From: CAIKLP01 sp965279595
Lineage (GTDB): Bacteria; Bacteroidota; Bacteroidia; Sphingobacteriales; Sphingobacteriaceae
Length of the DNA stretch: 64,000 nucleotides
NCBI GenBank assembly: GCA_965279595.1
Contig: OZ257246.1
Coordinates: 2,108,001-2,172,000 of the forward strand
Reading direction: 5' to 3'
Of the stretch, positions 55,062-62,719 are shown in pieces (position 1 is the stretch's first letter; every line of letters starts with the position of its first letter). Below the pieces are notes generated by a model, which was given only the letters and a program-made list of their open reading frames with translations, did no database searches and was not told the DNA's origin. Position numbers and translations under genes: made by a program.

Positions 55062-57377
55062 TTAAGGTTTCTTTGGTGGAGTAGTAGGTGTTGGGTTTGG
55101 ATTTACTGGCTTAGTCACTACAGGTTGTTTATTTGTAGGTGTTGTACCTGTTGGTGTTGCTGGTAAACCACTTACAGGCTTATTTGTAGGCGTTGCTGAA
55201 GCCGGTAATCCATTATTCGGTTTCACCGTTGGTGTAGCAGATGCCGGTAATCCAGTATTTGGTTTTACAACAGGCGTTGCAGATGCAGGTAAACCAGTAT
55301 TAGGTTTAACTGTATTAGCAGGTGTTGTGGTTCCTGGGTTAGTAGGAACTACATTGCTTGTTCCAGGTTTAACAGGTGTATTATTTGGTTGAACTCCAGG
55401 TTTAGGTAAAGTTGGTGTATTTTTTGGAGCTACTTTTGGTTTACCTGCTTCAGGAATTTTTGGTGCTTCTTTAGAAACATAATCTTCAGAAATAATAGAG
55501 AATGAAGTACGACGATTCAATGCATGTAATTCTTCAGTACATTCAACACCATCTTTACATTCATTTAATAATCTTGATTCACCATATCCTTTTGGTACTA
55601 AACGGTCTCTTTCAATTCCTTTACCAATTAAGTAATTCACTACTGATTGTGCACGACGTTGAGATAACTCAAAGTTGTAATTTGAATCTGCTCTTGAGTC
55701 AGTATGTGATGCAATTTCAATAACGAAAGTAGGGTTGTCATTCAATGTTTTTACAATTGAATCCAATCTTACAATCGATTCAGGTTTTAAATCTGCACTA
55801 GCTAAATCATAAAGAATTCCTTTAACAACAATTTCTTTTAGAGGAATAGGATTCAATTTAAAGTTCACTTCAAACTCTTTAGACTCTTTCAAGCCATAAG
55901 TTGTAGCTTCTCCAACATCACCAAAGAAACGATACTTTGAGGCATTTAATTGATAATTAACATCTTTTTTTAAGGTGAATTTATAATTGCCAGTAGCATC
56001 ACTCACCATATTTTGTGAACTTCCATCACTACCAAGAATAGTTAATTTAACAGCCCCAAATGGTTTACCTGTGGCGTTATTAATTGTTTTACCATAAACA
56101 GTAAATACTAATGGAATTGCAATTACAGAATAGATATCATCTTCACCTTTGCCACCAAATCTATTAGAACTCATGTAACCTAATTCTTTGGTTTCATCTA
56201 ATACAAATCCAAAATCATCTCCTGTTGAATTTACAGGTGATTTTAAATTAGTTGCTTCAGTCCAATCTCCATCTTCCCAATCACAAAAGAAAATATCAAA
56301 TCCACCAATTCCTTTATGTCCATTTGATGCAAAATATAAGGTCCCAGAAGGATGTATAAATGGAAATTCTTCATCACCAACAGTATTTATTTTTGAACCT
56401 GCATTCACAGGCGCTGACCATGAAGTACCTTGCTTTTCAGAATACCAAATATCTTTACCACCAAATCCGTCTCTGAATTCTGCAGTGAAATAAATTCTAT
56501 TCCCATCAGCATTGATGCTTGGATGAGCAATTAATAAAGAATCTGGATTTGGAATTTCAACTACTGTAGGTTCAGACCAAGTATTGCCTTCATTTTGTGT
56601 TTGTAGAATCCTACAACCGCTTTCTTTTCCTTTATTTCCATTACATTGAGTGTAATAAAGAATACGATTATTGTTATCAAAACTAGCCACACCTTCATTA
56701 TAATCAGTGTTGATAGCTTTATTTAGAGGTTCTACTTTTGACCATCTGTTTTTACCAGTGGTTGCAGTAGCATAAATATTTTCGTAATTTTTTCCTGTTC
56801 TTTCGTAATAGTTTTTCCCTTTAACGGTTCCTCTATTTGAAGTAAATACAATTCCTTTACCATAAAAATTTGGAGCGTATTCAACATCTTTAGTATTGAT
56901 TGCAGCCTCATTAAAGACATCAAACCATGTTGCTTTTTCTTTCCACTTTTGTGCAAGTTTGCAATTTTCAATTCCTAAAAGAGCTAATGAATCTCCTGGT
57001 TTTTTCTGTAAATAGTCTTGGTAAGTATCTAAGGCATCATCAAAACGATCCTGGTATTTATAAGAATCAGCTAATCTTAAAAAAGCTTCAGGTTCTTCAT
57101 AACCAGCTTTAATAGCTTTATCATACCATATGGATGATTGCTTTGAATTGTTTATTAAGCGATAACATTCCCCAATCTTAAAGGTTAATTCTGCTTTTGT
57201 TTCTTTTTTACGAACAGTTGGAATTGCTTTTTTATATAAATCTGCAGCAATAAAGAATTTCTCAGCATTATATGCCTTTTCAGCTGCTATAACACTAGGT
57301 TTTTGACTACCACAAGAAGATAAAATGCTTAAAATACCAACAGAAAGTAATAGATAGGAGATGTTTTTAAATTTCAT
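55062..57377 (-). CDS. OmpA-family lipoprotein with TPR, WD40-like repeats and a proline-rich repeat tail
   Basis: 771 residues from ATG 57375-57377; the longer frame from 57419 would hide the lipobox LSSC (Cys22). Order: TPR-like helices (about 30-140), PD40/WD40-like propeller (about 155-420; IYFTAEFRDGFGGKDIWYSE), a carboxypeptidase-regulatory-like domain (about 425-510), an OmpA C-terminal peptidoglycan-binding domain (about 525-645; IEIASHTDSRADSNYNFELS), then a Pro/Thr/Ala/Asn tail with 14-residue repeats. This layout is common in Bacteroidota, and PorE of the T9SS has a related one. Likely anchors an outer-membrane assembly to peptidoglycan. Confidence 0.88.
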   Translation of the reverse strand: MKFKNISYLLLSVGILSILSSCGSQKPSVIAAEKAYNAEKFFIAADLYKKAIPTVRKKETKAELTFKIGECYRLINNSKQSSIWYDKAIKAGYEEPEAFLRLADSYKYQDRFDDALDTYQDYLQKKPGDSLALLGIENCKLAQKWKEKATWFDVFNEAAINTKDVEYAPNFYGKGIVFTSNRGTVKGKNYYERTGKNYENIYATATTGKNRWSKVEPLNKAINTDYNEGVASFDNNNRILYYTQCNGNKGKESGCRILQTQNEGNTWSEPTVVEIPNPDSLLIAHPSINADGNRIYFTAEFRDGFGGKDIWYSEKQGTSWSAPVNAGSKINTVGDEEFPFIHPSGTLYFASNGHKGIGGFDIFFCDWEDGDWTEATNLKSPVNSTGDDFGFVLDETKELGYMSSNRFGGKGEDDIYSVIAIPLVFTVYGKTINNATGKPFGAVKLTILGSDGSSQNMVSDATGNYKFTLKKDVNYQLNASKYRFFGDVGEATTYGLKESKEFEVNFKLNPIPLKEIVVKGILYDLASADLKPESIVRLDSIVKTLNDNPTFVIEIASHTDSRADSNYNFELSQRRAQSVVNYLIGKGIERDRLVPKGYGESRLLNECKDGVECTEELHALNRRTSFSIISEDYVSKEAPKIPEAGKPKVAPKNTPTLPKPGVQPNNTPVKPGTSNVVPTNPGTTTPANTVKPNTGLPASATPVVKPNTGLPASATPTVKPNNGLPASATPTNKPVSGLPATPTGTTPTNKQPVVTKPVNPNPTPTTPPKKP
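55159..55314 (-). repeat. 42-bp tandem repeat coding for a proline-rich tail
   Basis: Three full 42-base units (55159-55200, 55201-55242, 55243-55284) plus a partial unit (55285-55314). Each codes for 14 residues of the form KPNTGLPASATPVV with drift at a few sites. The unit keeps the reading frame, so copy number can change tail length without breaking the protein. Confidence 0.85.
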
Positions 57378-57492
57378 TTGTAAATAATAATTGCTTGGTC
57401 GTTTGACCGGATATAACAAAAATTGTACCGTCTAAACACCAAATATAAAGTATTTTGGAGATAAACCTAATTTGAAAAGGGGATATGACAAA

Positions 57493-57524
57493 AAAAAGCC
57501 CATCAACTAAATAATGGGCTTTTT
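57493..57524 (-). terminator. Rho-independent terminator of glnN
   Basis: AAAAAGCCCAT / ATGGGCTTTTT (57493-57503 with 57514-57524), followed on the reverse strand by further T residues, 13 bases past the glnN stop. Confidence 0.9.
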
Positions 57525-57537
57525 AATTTTTTATTAA

Positions 57538-59724
57538 TTACTTGATAAACAATAGCTCTCGGAATTTTGGCAATGGCCAGTAACCATCTCCAATGATCAA
57601 TTCTAATTTATCAACATGGTATCTTATTGGTTCAAAAAAGCTTTTAACTTTTTCATCATAAGCAATTGCAATTTTGCGTGCATCGGATATCAAGTTTGCT
57701 TTTTTGCGCTCATCTATCATCAAATCAACTGATTTTTTGATTTGTAACATATGCTCTGAAATCTCTTTCACTAAATCTAATTGGGTATCATAACTAGCTT
57801 TTGGAAGACCTAGTTCTTTCAAACCTTTCACATTTTCGATCAAAGTGTTTTGATAAGAAACTGCTGCAGGAATAATGGTACTCGTTACTAATTCGCCAAT
57901 TATTCTAGATTCAATTTGCATTTTCTTCATGTAGTTTTCTAACATGATTTCATGACGAGCATGCATTTCTCTTTCATTATAAACCCCATTTCTAACAAAC
58001 AATTCATTTGTTTTTTTAGTAATATAAGCATCTAATGCTTTTGGGGTAGTTTTGATATTTGATAAACCTCTTTTTGCGGCTTCCTTTTCCCATTCTTCAC
58101 TATATCCATTGCCTTCAAAACGAATACTCTTTGAATCTTTAATGTATTTTTTCAATACAGTAATAAGTGCAACATCTTTCTTTTCACCTTTATTAATCAA
58201 GGCTTCCACTTCGTTTTTGAATTGAAATAATTGATCTGCAACAATAGTATTCAAAACAGTCATTGCTGCTGATGAATTTGCAGATGATCCTACTGCTCTA
58301 AATTCAAATTTATTTCCTGTAAATGCGAATGGAGAAGTTCTATTTCTATCTGTATTGTCTAATAATATTTGTGGAATTTTTGGAATACCTAACCACATGA
58401 TATTATTTGTGTCGTCTTTTTTATTGATTTTTGAAGTTTCAATTTCATTTAAAACTTCATCTAATTGACTTCCTAAAAATATAGATATAATAGCTGGTGG
58501 CGCTTCATTTGCTCCTAATCTATGATCATTATTAATGGAGGCAATACTCGCTCTTAATAAATCAGCATGTTCGTGTACTGCCTTTACTGTATTGATAAAG
58601 AAAGTAAGGAACATTAAATTATTTTTTGGTGTTTTACTAGGTGCTAATAAATTTTTACCAGTATTGGTAATCATTGACCAGTTATTGTGTTTACCTGATC
58701 CGTTTACACCAGCATATGGCTTTTCATGTAATAATACTTTAAATCCATGACGACGAGCAACTTTATCCATCAAATCCATCAATAATTGATTGTGATCTAT
58801 GGCTAAGTTTATTTCTTCATAAATAGGTGCACATTCAAATTGATTTGGTGCAACTTCATTATGTCTAGTTTTTAAAGGAATTCCTAATTTAATGGCTTCT
58901 GTTTCAAAGTCGATCATGAAAGTTAAAACCCTATCAGGTATTGATCCAAAATAATGATCTTCTAATTGTTGTCCTTTGGCAGACATGTGTCCGAAAAGTG
59001 TTCGGCCTGTCATCATTAAATCCGGACGAGCATTGTATAAAGCCAAATCAACCAAAAAATACTCTTGTTCAATTCCTAATGATGCGCTTACTTTAGTTAT
59101 ATTTTTATCGAAATATTGACATACTTCAACAGCTGCTTTATCTAAGGCATTCAATGCTTTCAAAAGAGGAGCTTTGTAATCTAATGCTTCACCTGTATAA
59201 GATACAAATACCGTAGGAATACAAAGTGTAGAACCAGCAGGTGTTTCCATAATGAATGCTGGTGATGAAGGGTCCCAAGCTGTATAACCTCTTGCTTCAA
59301 AAGTATTTCTGATTCCACCATTAGGGAATGAAGAGGCATCAGGCTCTTGTTGAACCAAGGCATCACCTGAAAACTTTTCTAATGCTCTACCATCAGAACT
59401 TGGTTCAAAAAACGAATCATGTTTTTCAGCGGTACTGCCAGTTAGAGGTTGAAACCAATGTGTATAATGAGTTGCACCTTTTTCAATAGCCCATAATTTC
59501 ATAGAAGCTGCAATGTACTCAGCAGTTGGTCTATCTATGGCTGTTCCATGTTCTATATTATCTATTACAGCATCAAATGCTTCTTTTGAAAGGTATTGTT
59601 TCATTTTTACCTTATCAAAAACATTGATTGCATAATACTCTGAAATTTTTCTTGAAGGTGTTTTCACCTCAATCGGCAGACGTGATAGGACTGTGTCTAA
59701 AGCTTTGAATCTTGAATGTGGCAT
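57538..59724 (-). CDS. glnN: Glutamine synthetase type III GlnN
   Basis: 728 residues, the length of type III glutamine synthetases, which are dodecamers common in Bacteroidota and cyanobacteria. It makes glutamine from glutamate, ammonia and ATP. Recognisable parts: WFQPLTGSTAEKHDSFFEP, SLGIEQEYFLVD, the FECAPIYEEINLAIDHNQ and GSGKHNNWSM stretches of the catalytic barrel, NDHRLGANEAPPAIIS and RNRTSPFAFTGNKFEFRAVG. Monocistronic with a strong terminator; a TAnnTTTG box is 27 bases before the ATG. No glnB or ntr gene is nearby. Confidence 0.96.
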   Translation of the reverse strand: MPHSRFKALDTVLSRLPIEVKTPSRKISEYYAINVFDKVKMKQYLSKEAFDAVIDNIEHGTAIDRPTAEYIAASMKLWAIEKGATHYTHWFQPLTGSTAEKHDSFFEPSSDGRALEKFSGDALVQQEPDASSFPNGGIRNTFEARGYTAWDPSSPAFIMETPAGSTLCIPTVFVSYTGEALDYKAPLLKALNALDKAAVEVCQYFDKNITKVSASLGIEQEYFLVDLALYNARPDLMMTGRTLFGHMSAKGQQLEDHYFGSIPDRVLTFMIDFETEAIKLGIPLKTRHNEVAPNQFECAPIYEEINLAIDHNQLLMDLMDKVARRHGFKVLLHEKPYAGVNGSGKHNNWSMITNTGKNLLAPSKTPKNNLMFLTFFINTVKAVHEHADLLRASIASINNDHRLGANEAPPAIISIFLGSQLDEVLNEIETSKINKKDDTNNIMWLGIPKIPQILLDNTDRNRTSPFAFTGNKFEFRAVGSSANSSAAMTVLNTIVADQLFQFKNEVEALINKGEKKDVALITVLKKYIKDSKSIRFEGNGYSEEWEKEAAKRGLSNIKTTPKALDAYITKKTNELFVRNGVYNEREMHARHEIMLENYMKKMQIESRIIGELVTSTIIPAAVSYQNTLIENVKGLKELGLPKASYDTQLDLVKEISEHMLQIKKSVDLMIDERKKANLISDARKIAIAYDEKVKSFFEPIRYHVDKLELIIGDGYWPLPKFRELLFIK

Positions 59725-59751
59725 TTTTTACGTTTTTAGGATTTGACCTTA

Positions 59752-59759
59752 CAAAAATA
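59752..59759 (-). promoter_or_regulatory. Candidate -7 element of glnN
   Basis: TATTTTTG on the reverse strand fits TAnnTTTG, 27 bases before the glnN ATG. The 141-base gap to the flippase frame holds no other clear signal. Confidence 0.4.
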
Positions 59760-59908
59760 GCAAACTCTTTAAATATTTTAGGTGTTTTTGTTAAAATGTG
59801 TAAAAAAAATGAAGTATTGTTAAGATTTTATATATGTTTTGTTTAAAAACACTTAAAATATTCAATTGGGAACATTTTCTCCAAAAGTTATTATTGTACA
59901 ATATTTGT

Positions 59909-59916
59909 TATTTTCG
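59909..59916 (+). promoter_or_regulatory. Candidate -7 element of the flippase gene
   Basis: TATTTTCG, the same variant as at pyrF, ends 6 bases before a GTG at 59923. The matching geometry to pyrF and mtaB supports 59923 as the translation start in preference to TTG at 59866. Confidence 0.4.
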
Positions 59917-59922
59917 AACACT

Positions 59923-61389
59923 GTGCTCCAATTTATCAAGCAAAAAATCAAAACCCAGAAAGATTCAATTACCCTATATGTGGGTAATTCTGTGATTACT
60001 TTGTTTAATTTTTTCACGCTAGCAATTCTTTCTCATTTTTTGAATGAAAGTAATTATGGTATTTACAGATATTTACTCACAGTTACCACATTAACCATTG
60101 CTTTAGGAAGCCTAGGTTTTTCAAATGCCTTGTATTATTACTTGAATCTAGAAGATTCTTCTTCTTCCTATAAGCATTTGCATGCATCAAGATTAGGCCT
60201 TTTGATTACTTCTATAATAAGTATTTTATTACTGAAAGTTTTTGCGATGGTATTTTATAATACACAAGATTATTTTCACTTACTAACTTTCGAATATTAT
60301 ATATATGCAATTATCTTTTTAGGAATAATGCAATCCATCGAATTGTCAGCTTTCATTTATTTGAAATCAGTAAAAACCTATTTAGTAAGTACATTTATCA
60401 CTTTAGGTTCACGGATTGCTTTTCTTATTTATGGATGTTATCATCAATGGGAATTAATTCAATTTATTCAAGTGATTTTTATAAGCTCATTGATTTCATT
60501 TATACTCAATCAAATTTTAATTGAGCTTAAATTTGAAAATATCAAAAGATATTTCAATTGGAACTTAATTAAAATGCATTTACAATATGGATTACCAATA
60601 GGTTTAGGTATATTTTTTGGTGTATTAACAGTGAATGCAGATAAAATAATTTTAACATTATTTTACAAAGACCCAGCACAATTGGCCATCCTTGCAAATG
60701 GTAATTTTGAGGTGCCTATCATCACCATGTTCTATGCCTCATTTAGTGTTATCGCTCTCCCTTCAATGATTGCTGCATTTAATAAAAATGAAATAAAATT
60801 ATTTTATCAGATTAGACATGCCTACCAAAAAGAAATAAGTGTTTTGTTATTTCCAATTGTGATTGCATTGATATTTTGGGCAACACCTATTATTAGAATG
60901 GTATTTGGCGAAGCATATACAGAGAGTGGAAAGCTTTTTGCCATTTGTGCCATCAGTTTTTTTATTCGCTTTTCAAGTCATCATGATGTATTTCTAGCCA
61001 GTAAGAAAACCAAGTATATTTCAATTATACAAGGTGTTGAATTAATATTCCATATTGCATTATGCTATTTCTTAATAAAGAATTTAGGAATGATTGGATC
61101 ATCAATAGGGTTCGTGATTACCAATTTTATTTATTTAGGTGTGACTGCCTATTATTCAGCTAGAATAACCAAGGTAAGTATTTGGAAGGTCTTTCCAATT
61201 TTATATTTATTGAAAACATTATTCATAGCCACACTTATATTGATTCCATTTTATTTTATTCAAGAATATTTTATTTATTCTGATATTGAATCAATTGTAT
61301 TAGCAAGTTTCTATGTTTTTACTTCTATTTTTATTCTATATTTTATTTCCAAAAGGAATGACTCTTTAGCTGTGCATTTAAATGAATAA
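59923..61389 (+). CDS. Oligosaccharide flippase family protein (Wzx/MATE-like)
   Basis: 488 residues from GTG 59923 (a TTG at 59866 would add 19 residues). About 12-14 hydrophobic helices with few charges; the first begins at SITLYVGNSVITLFNFFTL. The pattern of loops such as NESNYGIYRYLLTV and VNADKIILTLFYKDPAQLAI is that of polysaccharide transporters, which flip undecaprenyl-linked sugars across the inner membrane. No glycosyltransferase cluster surrounds it. Its stop overlaps the next gene by 8 bases, indicating coupling. Confidence 0.85.
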   Translation: MLQFIKQKIKTQKDSITLYVGNSVITLFNFFTLAILSHFLNESNYGIYRYLLTVTTLTIALGSLGFSNALYYYLNLEDSSSSYKHLHASRLGLLITSIISILLLKVFAMVFYNTQDYFHLLTFEYYIYAIIFLGIMQSIELSAFIYLKSVKTYLVSTFITLGSRIAFLIYGCYHQWELIQFIQVIFISSLISFILNQILIELKFENIKRYFNWNLIKMHLQYGLPIGLGIFFGVLTVNADKIILTLFYKDPAQLAILANGNFEVPIITMFYASFSVIALPSMIAAFNKNEIKLFYQIRHAYQKEISVLLFPIVIALIFWATPIIRMVFGEAYTESGKLFAICAISFFIRFSSHHDVFLASKKTKYISIIQGVELIFHIALCYFLIKNLGMIGSSIGFVITNFIYLGVTAYYSARITKVSIWKVFPILYLLKTLFIATLILIPFYFIQEYFIYSDIESIVLASFYVFTSIFILYFISKRNDSLAVHLNE

Positions 61390-62206
61390 AATTCAAAAAG
61401 TGGAAGTAGAATTAGCACCAAATATGAAATGGGGTTCTATTACTTTATATGAGCAAAAAAATCAATTAAATATTCCCCAATGTATTCCTTATAATAATTT
61501 ATTTCTTGAAAAGGAATTTGAAGCACACAAAGAAGTGACACTTTACAGCACTTTTTTTGCAAACCTAAAATCAAAATATAAAAATATTCACTTAAGATTA
61601 CCACCTCATTTCAAAGATGCTAGATCATTAAATTGGCTAGGCTTTAAAGTTTATCAACGCTATACGTATCTGCTTAGCACTAGTCAGCAATTGAATAGTT
61701 CAAATAAGGAGGAGCAGGATTTTATTGTATTAAATAATCGGAGTTTAGAATTTATTACTGAGCAATTTAGTTTAGTTCATTTGCAATACCATTTAGAATT
61801 TCTTAAAACAAAAAAGTTAAAAAACCGCATTATTAAAGTAATAGAAAAAGATTTGATTGATTTGCGAAATGAAGCTAAAGTTATTGTAATAATGGAAAAG
61901 GGGGTAATTTTATCTTCATTAATTTATTTTGAAGATTTAAAAAACCGAACTGTATTTTTTAAATATAGAGCCATTGACCAAAATTTCAAGCTTGAAGGGG
62001 GTAATTTATGGTTCAGTAATCAATTAATAAATTTCTTTAAGAATAATGGTTTTGAATGGATTGATTTATGTGGAGCCAATATAGAATCAATTGCCAATTA
62101 CAAAGCTAGAATTGGAGCACAATTGGTACCTTATTTCGAAGTTTATTATAATCACACTTGGTTAGCGAAATTAAAACAATTTAGAAGAGATTATTTAATT
62201 TCTTAA
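61382..62206 (+). CDS. GNAT/FemAB-like acyltransferase domain protein
   Basis: 274 residues. The C-terminal half looks like a FemAB-type GNAT fold: VIVIMEKGVILSSLIYFED, then the substrate-site-like FEWIDLCGANIESIANYK and GAQLVPYFEVYY. In such proteins a late Asn/Lys-Xaa-Gly-Ala segment of this kind precedes the closing strands. Family members transfer amino-acyl or acyl groups to cell-wall or surface glycans. Overlap with the flippase by 8 bases suggests it modifies the sugar the flippase moves. Specific substrate unknown. Confidence 0.65.
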   Translation: MNKIQKVEVELAPNMKWGSITLYEQKNQLNIPQCIPYNNLFLEKEFEAHKEVTLYSTFFANLKSKYKNIHLRLPPHFKDARSLNWLGFKVYQRYTYLLSTSQQLNSSNKEEQDFIVLNNRSLEFITEQFSLVHLQYHLEFLKTKKLKNRIIKVIEKDLIDLRNEAKVIVIMEKGVILSSLIYFEDLKNRTVFFKYRAIDQNFKLEGGNLWFSNQLINFFKNNGFEWIDLCGANIESIANYKARIGAQLVPYFEVYYNHTWLAKLKQFRRDYLIS

Positions 62207-62719
62207 TTAATATTCGATTCCATAAAGCAAAAGAGTTTCTTCTTTATTTGCATCTAATTTTATTTTCTCAATAAATTCTAATCCTAATTTTGTTAAAAGG
62301 TTGATGGAATTAATATTGTTTTCCATCGTAATTGCCACCACTTTATTGATTCCAAGAATTTCTTTTCCGTAGTCTAAGATTTTTTTGGATGCTTCAAAAC
62401 CATAACCTTTATTGGCAAATTTTGGCAATATTGCAAATCCAATATCTACATTTTCTAAAGTAGGTCTTTTAATTAAACCAGCAGTTCCTATGGGTTCATG
62501 ATTTGATTTTAATGATAGATGATAAAGCCCATGTCCATTATTTGTATAACTTAATAATGGTCCATTGATTAAATAATTTTCTGCATCTTTTAAGTTATGT
62601 ATTTCTTTATCACCAATGAATTCAATCCAAGTAGGGTTATTAACCAATTCTAAAATAAAAGGGGCATCATCAATTATGAATGGTCTGATAATTAAATTTT
62701 CTGTAATTAATTCTTTCAT
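62207..62719 (-). CDS. RimJ/RimL-type GNAT N-acetyltransferase
   Basis: 170 residues. The start (ITENLIIRPFIIDDAPFILEL) and NVDIGFAILPKFANKGYGFEA with the acetyl-CoA loop are typical of the RimJ/RimL group, followed by NNINSINLLTKLGLEFIEK. Substrate may be a ribosomal protein or small molecule. The start codon directly follows the stop of the PorU2-like gene (TAA-ATG), so they are in one transcript. It abuts the forward-strand FemAB-like gene tail to tail. Confidence 0.9.
   Translation of the reverse strand: MKELITENLIIRPFIIDDAPFILELVNNPTWIEFIGDKEIHNLKDAENYLINGPLLSYTNNGHGLYHLSLKSNHEPIGTAGLIKRPTLENVDIGFAILPKFANKGYGFEASKKILDYGKEILGINKVVAITMENNINSINLLTKLGLEFIEKIKLDANKEETLLLYGIEY

Noticed and set aside
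55159..55314. Tandem repeat considered as a CRISPR array
   Set aside because: Units are contiguous with no spacers, in frame and coding; no cas genes in the window.
57397..57408. GGTC-GTTT-GACC inverted repeat upstream of the OmpA-family gene
   Set aside because: Only four-base arms; too short to call an operator without conservation.
57378..57419. Upstream start for the OmpA-family lipoprotein
   Set aside because: The added 14 residues precede a complete lipoprotein signal peptide beginning at 57377.
59866..59922. TTG start for the flippase
   Set aside because: It lies upstream of a -7-like box; the GTG at 59923 has the same spacing to its box as pyrF and mtaB. Not certain, but the shorter form fits better.
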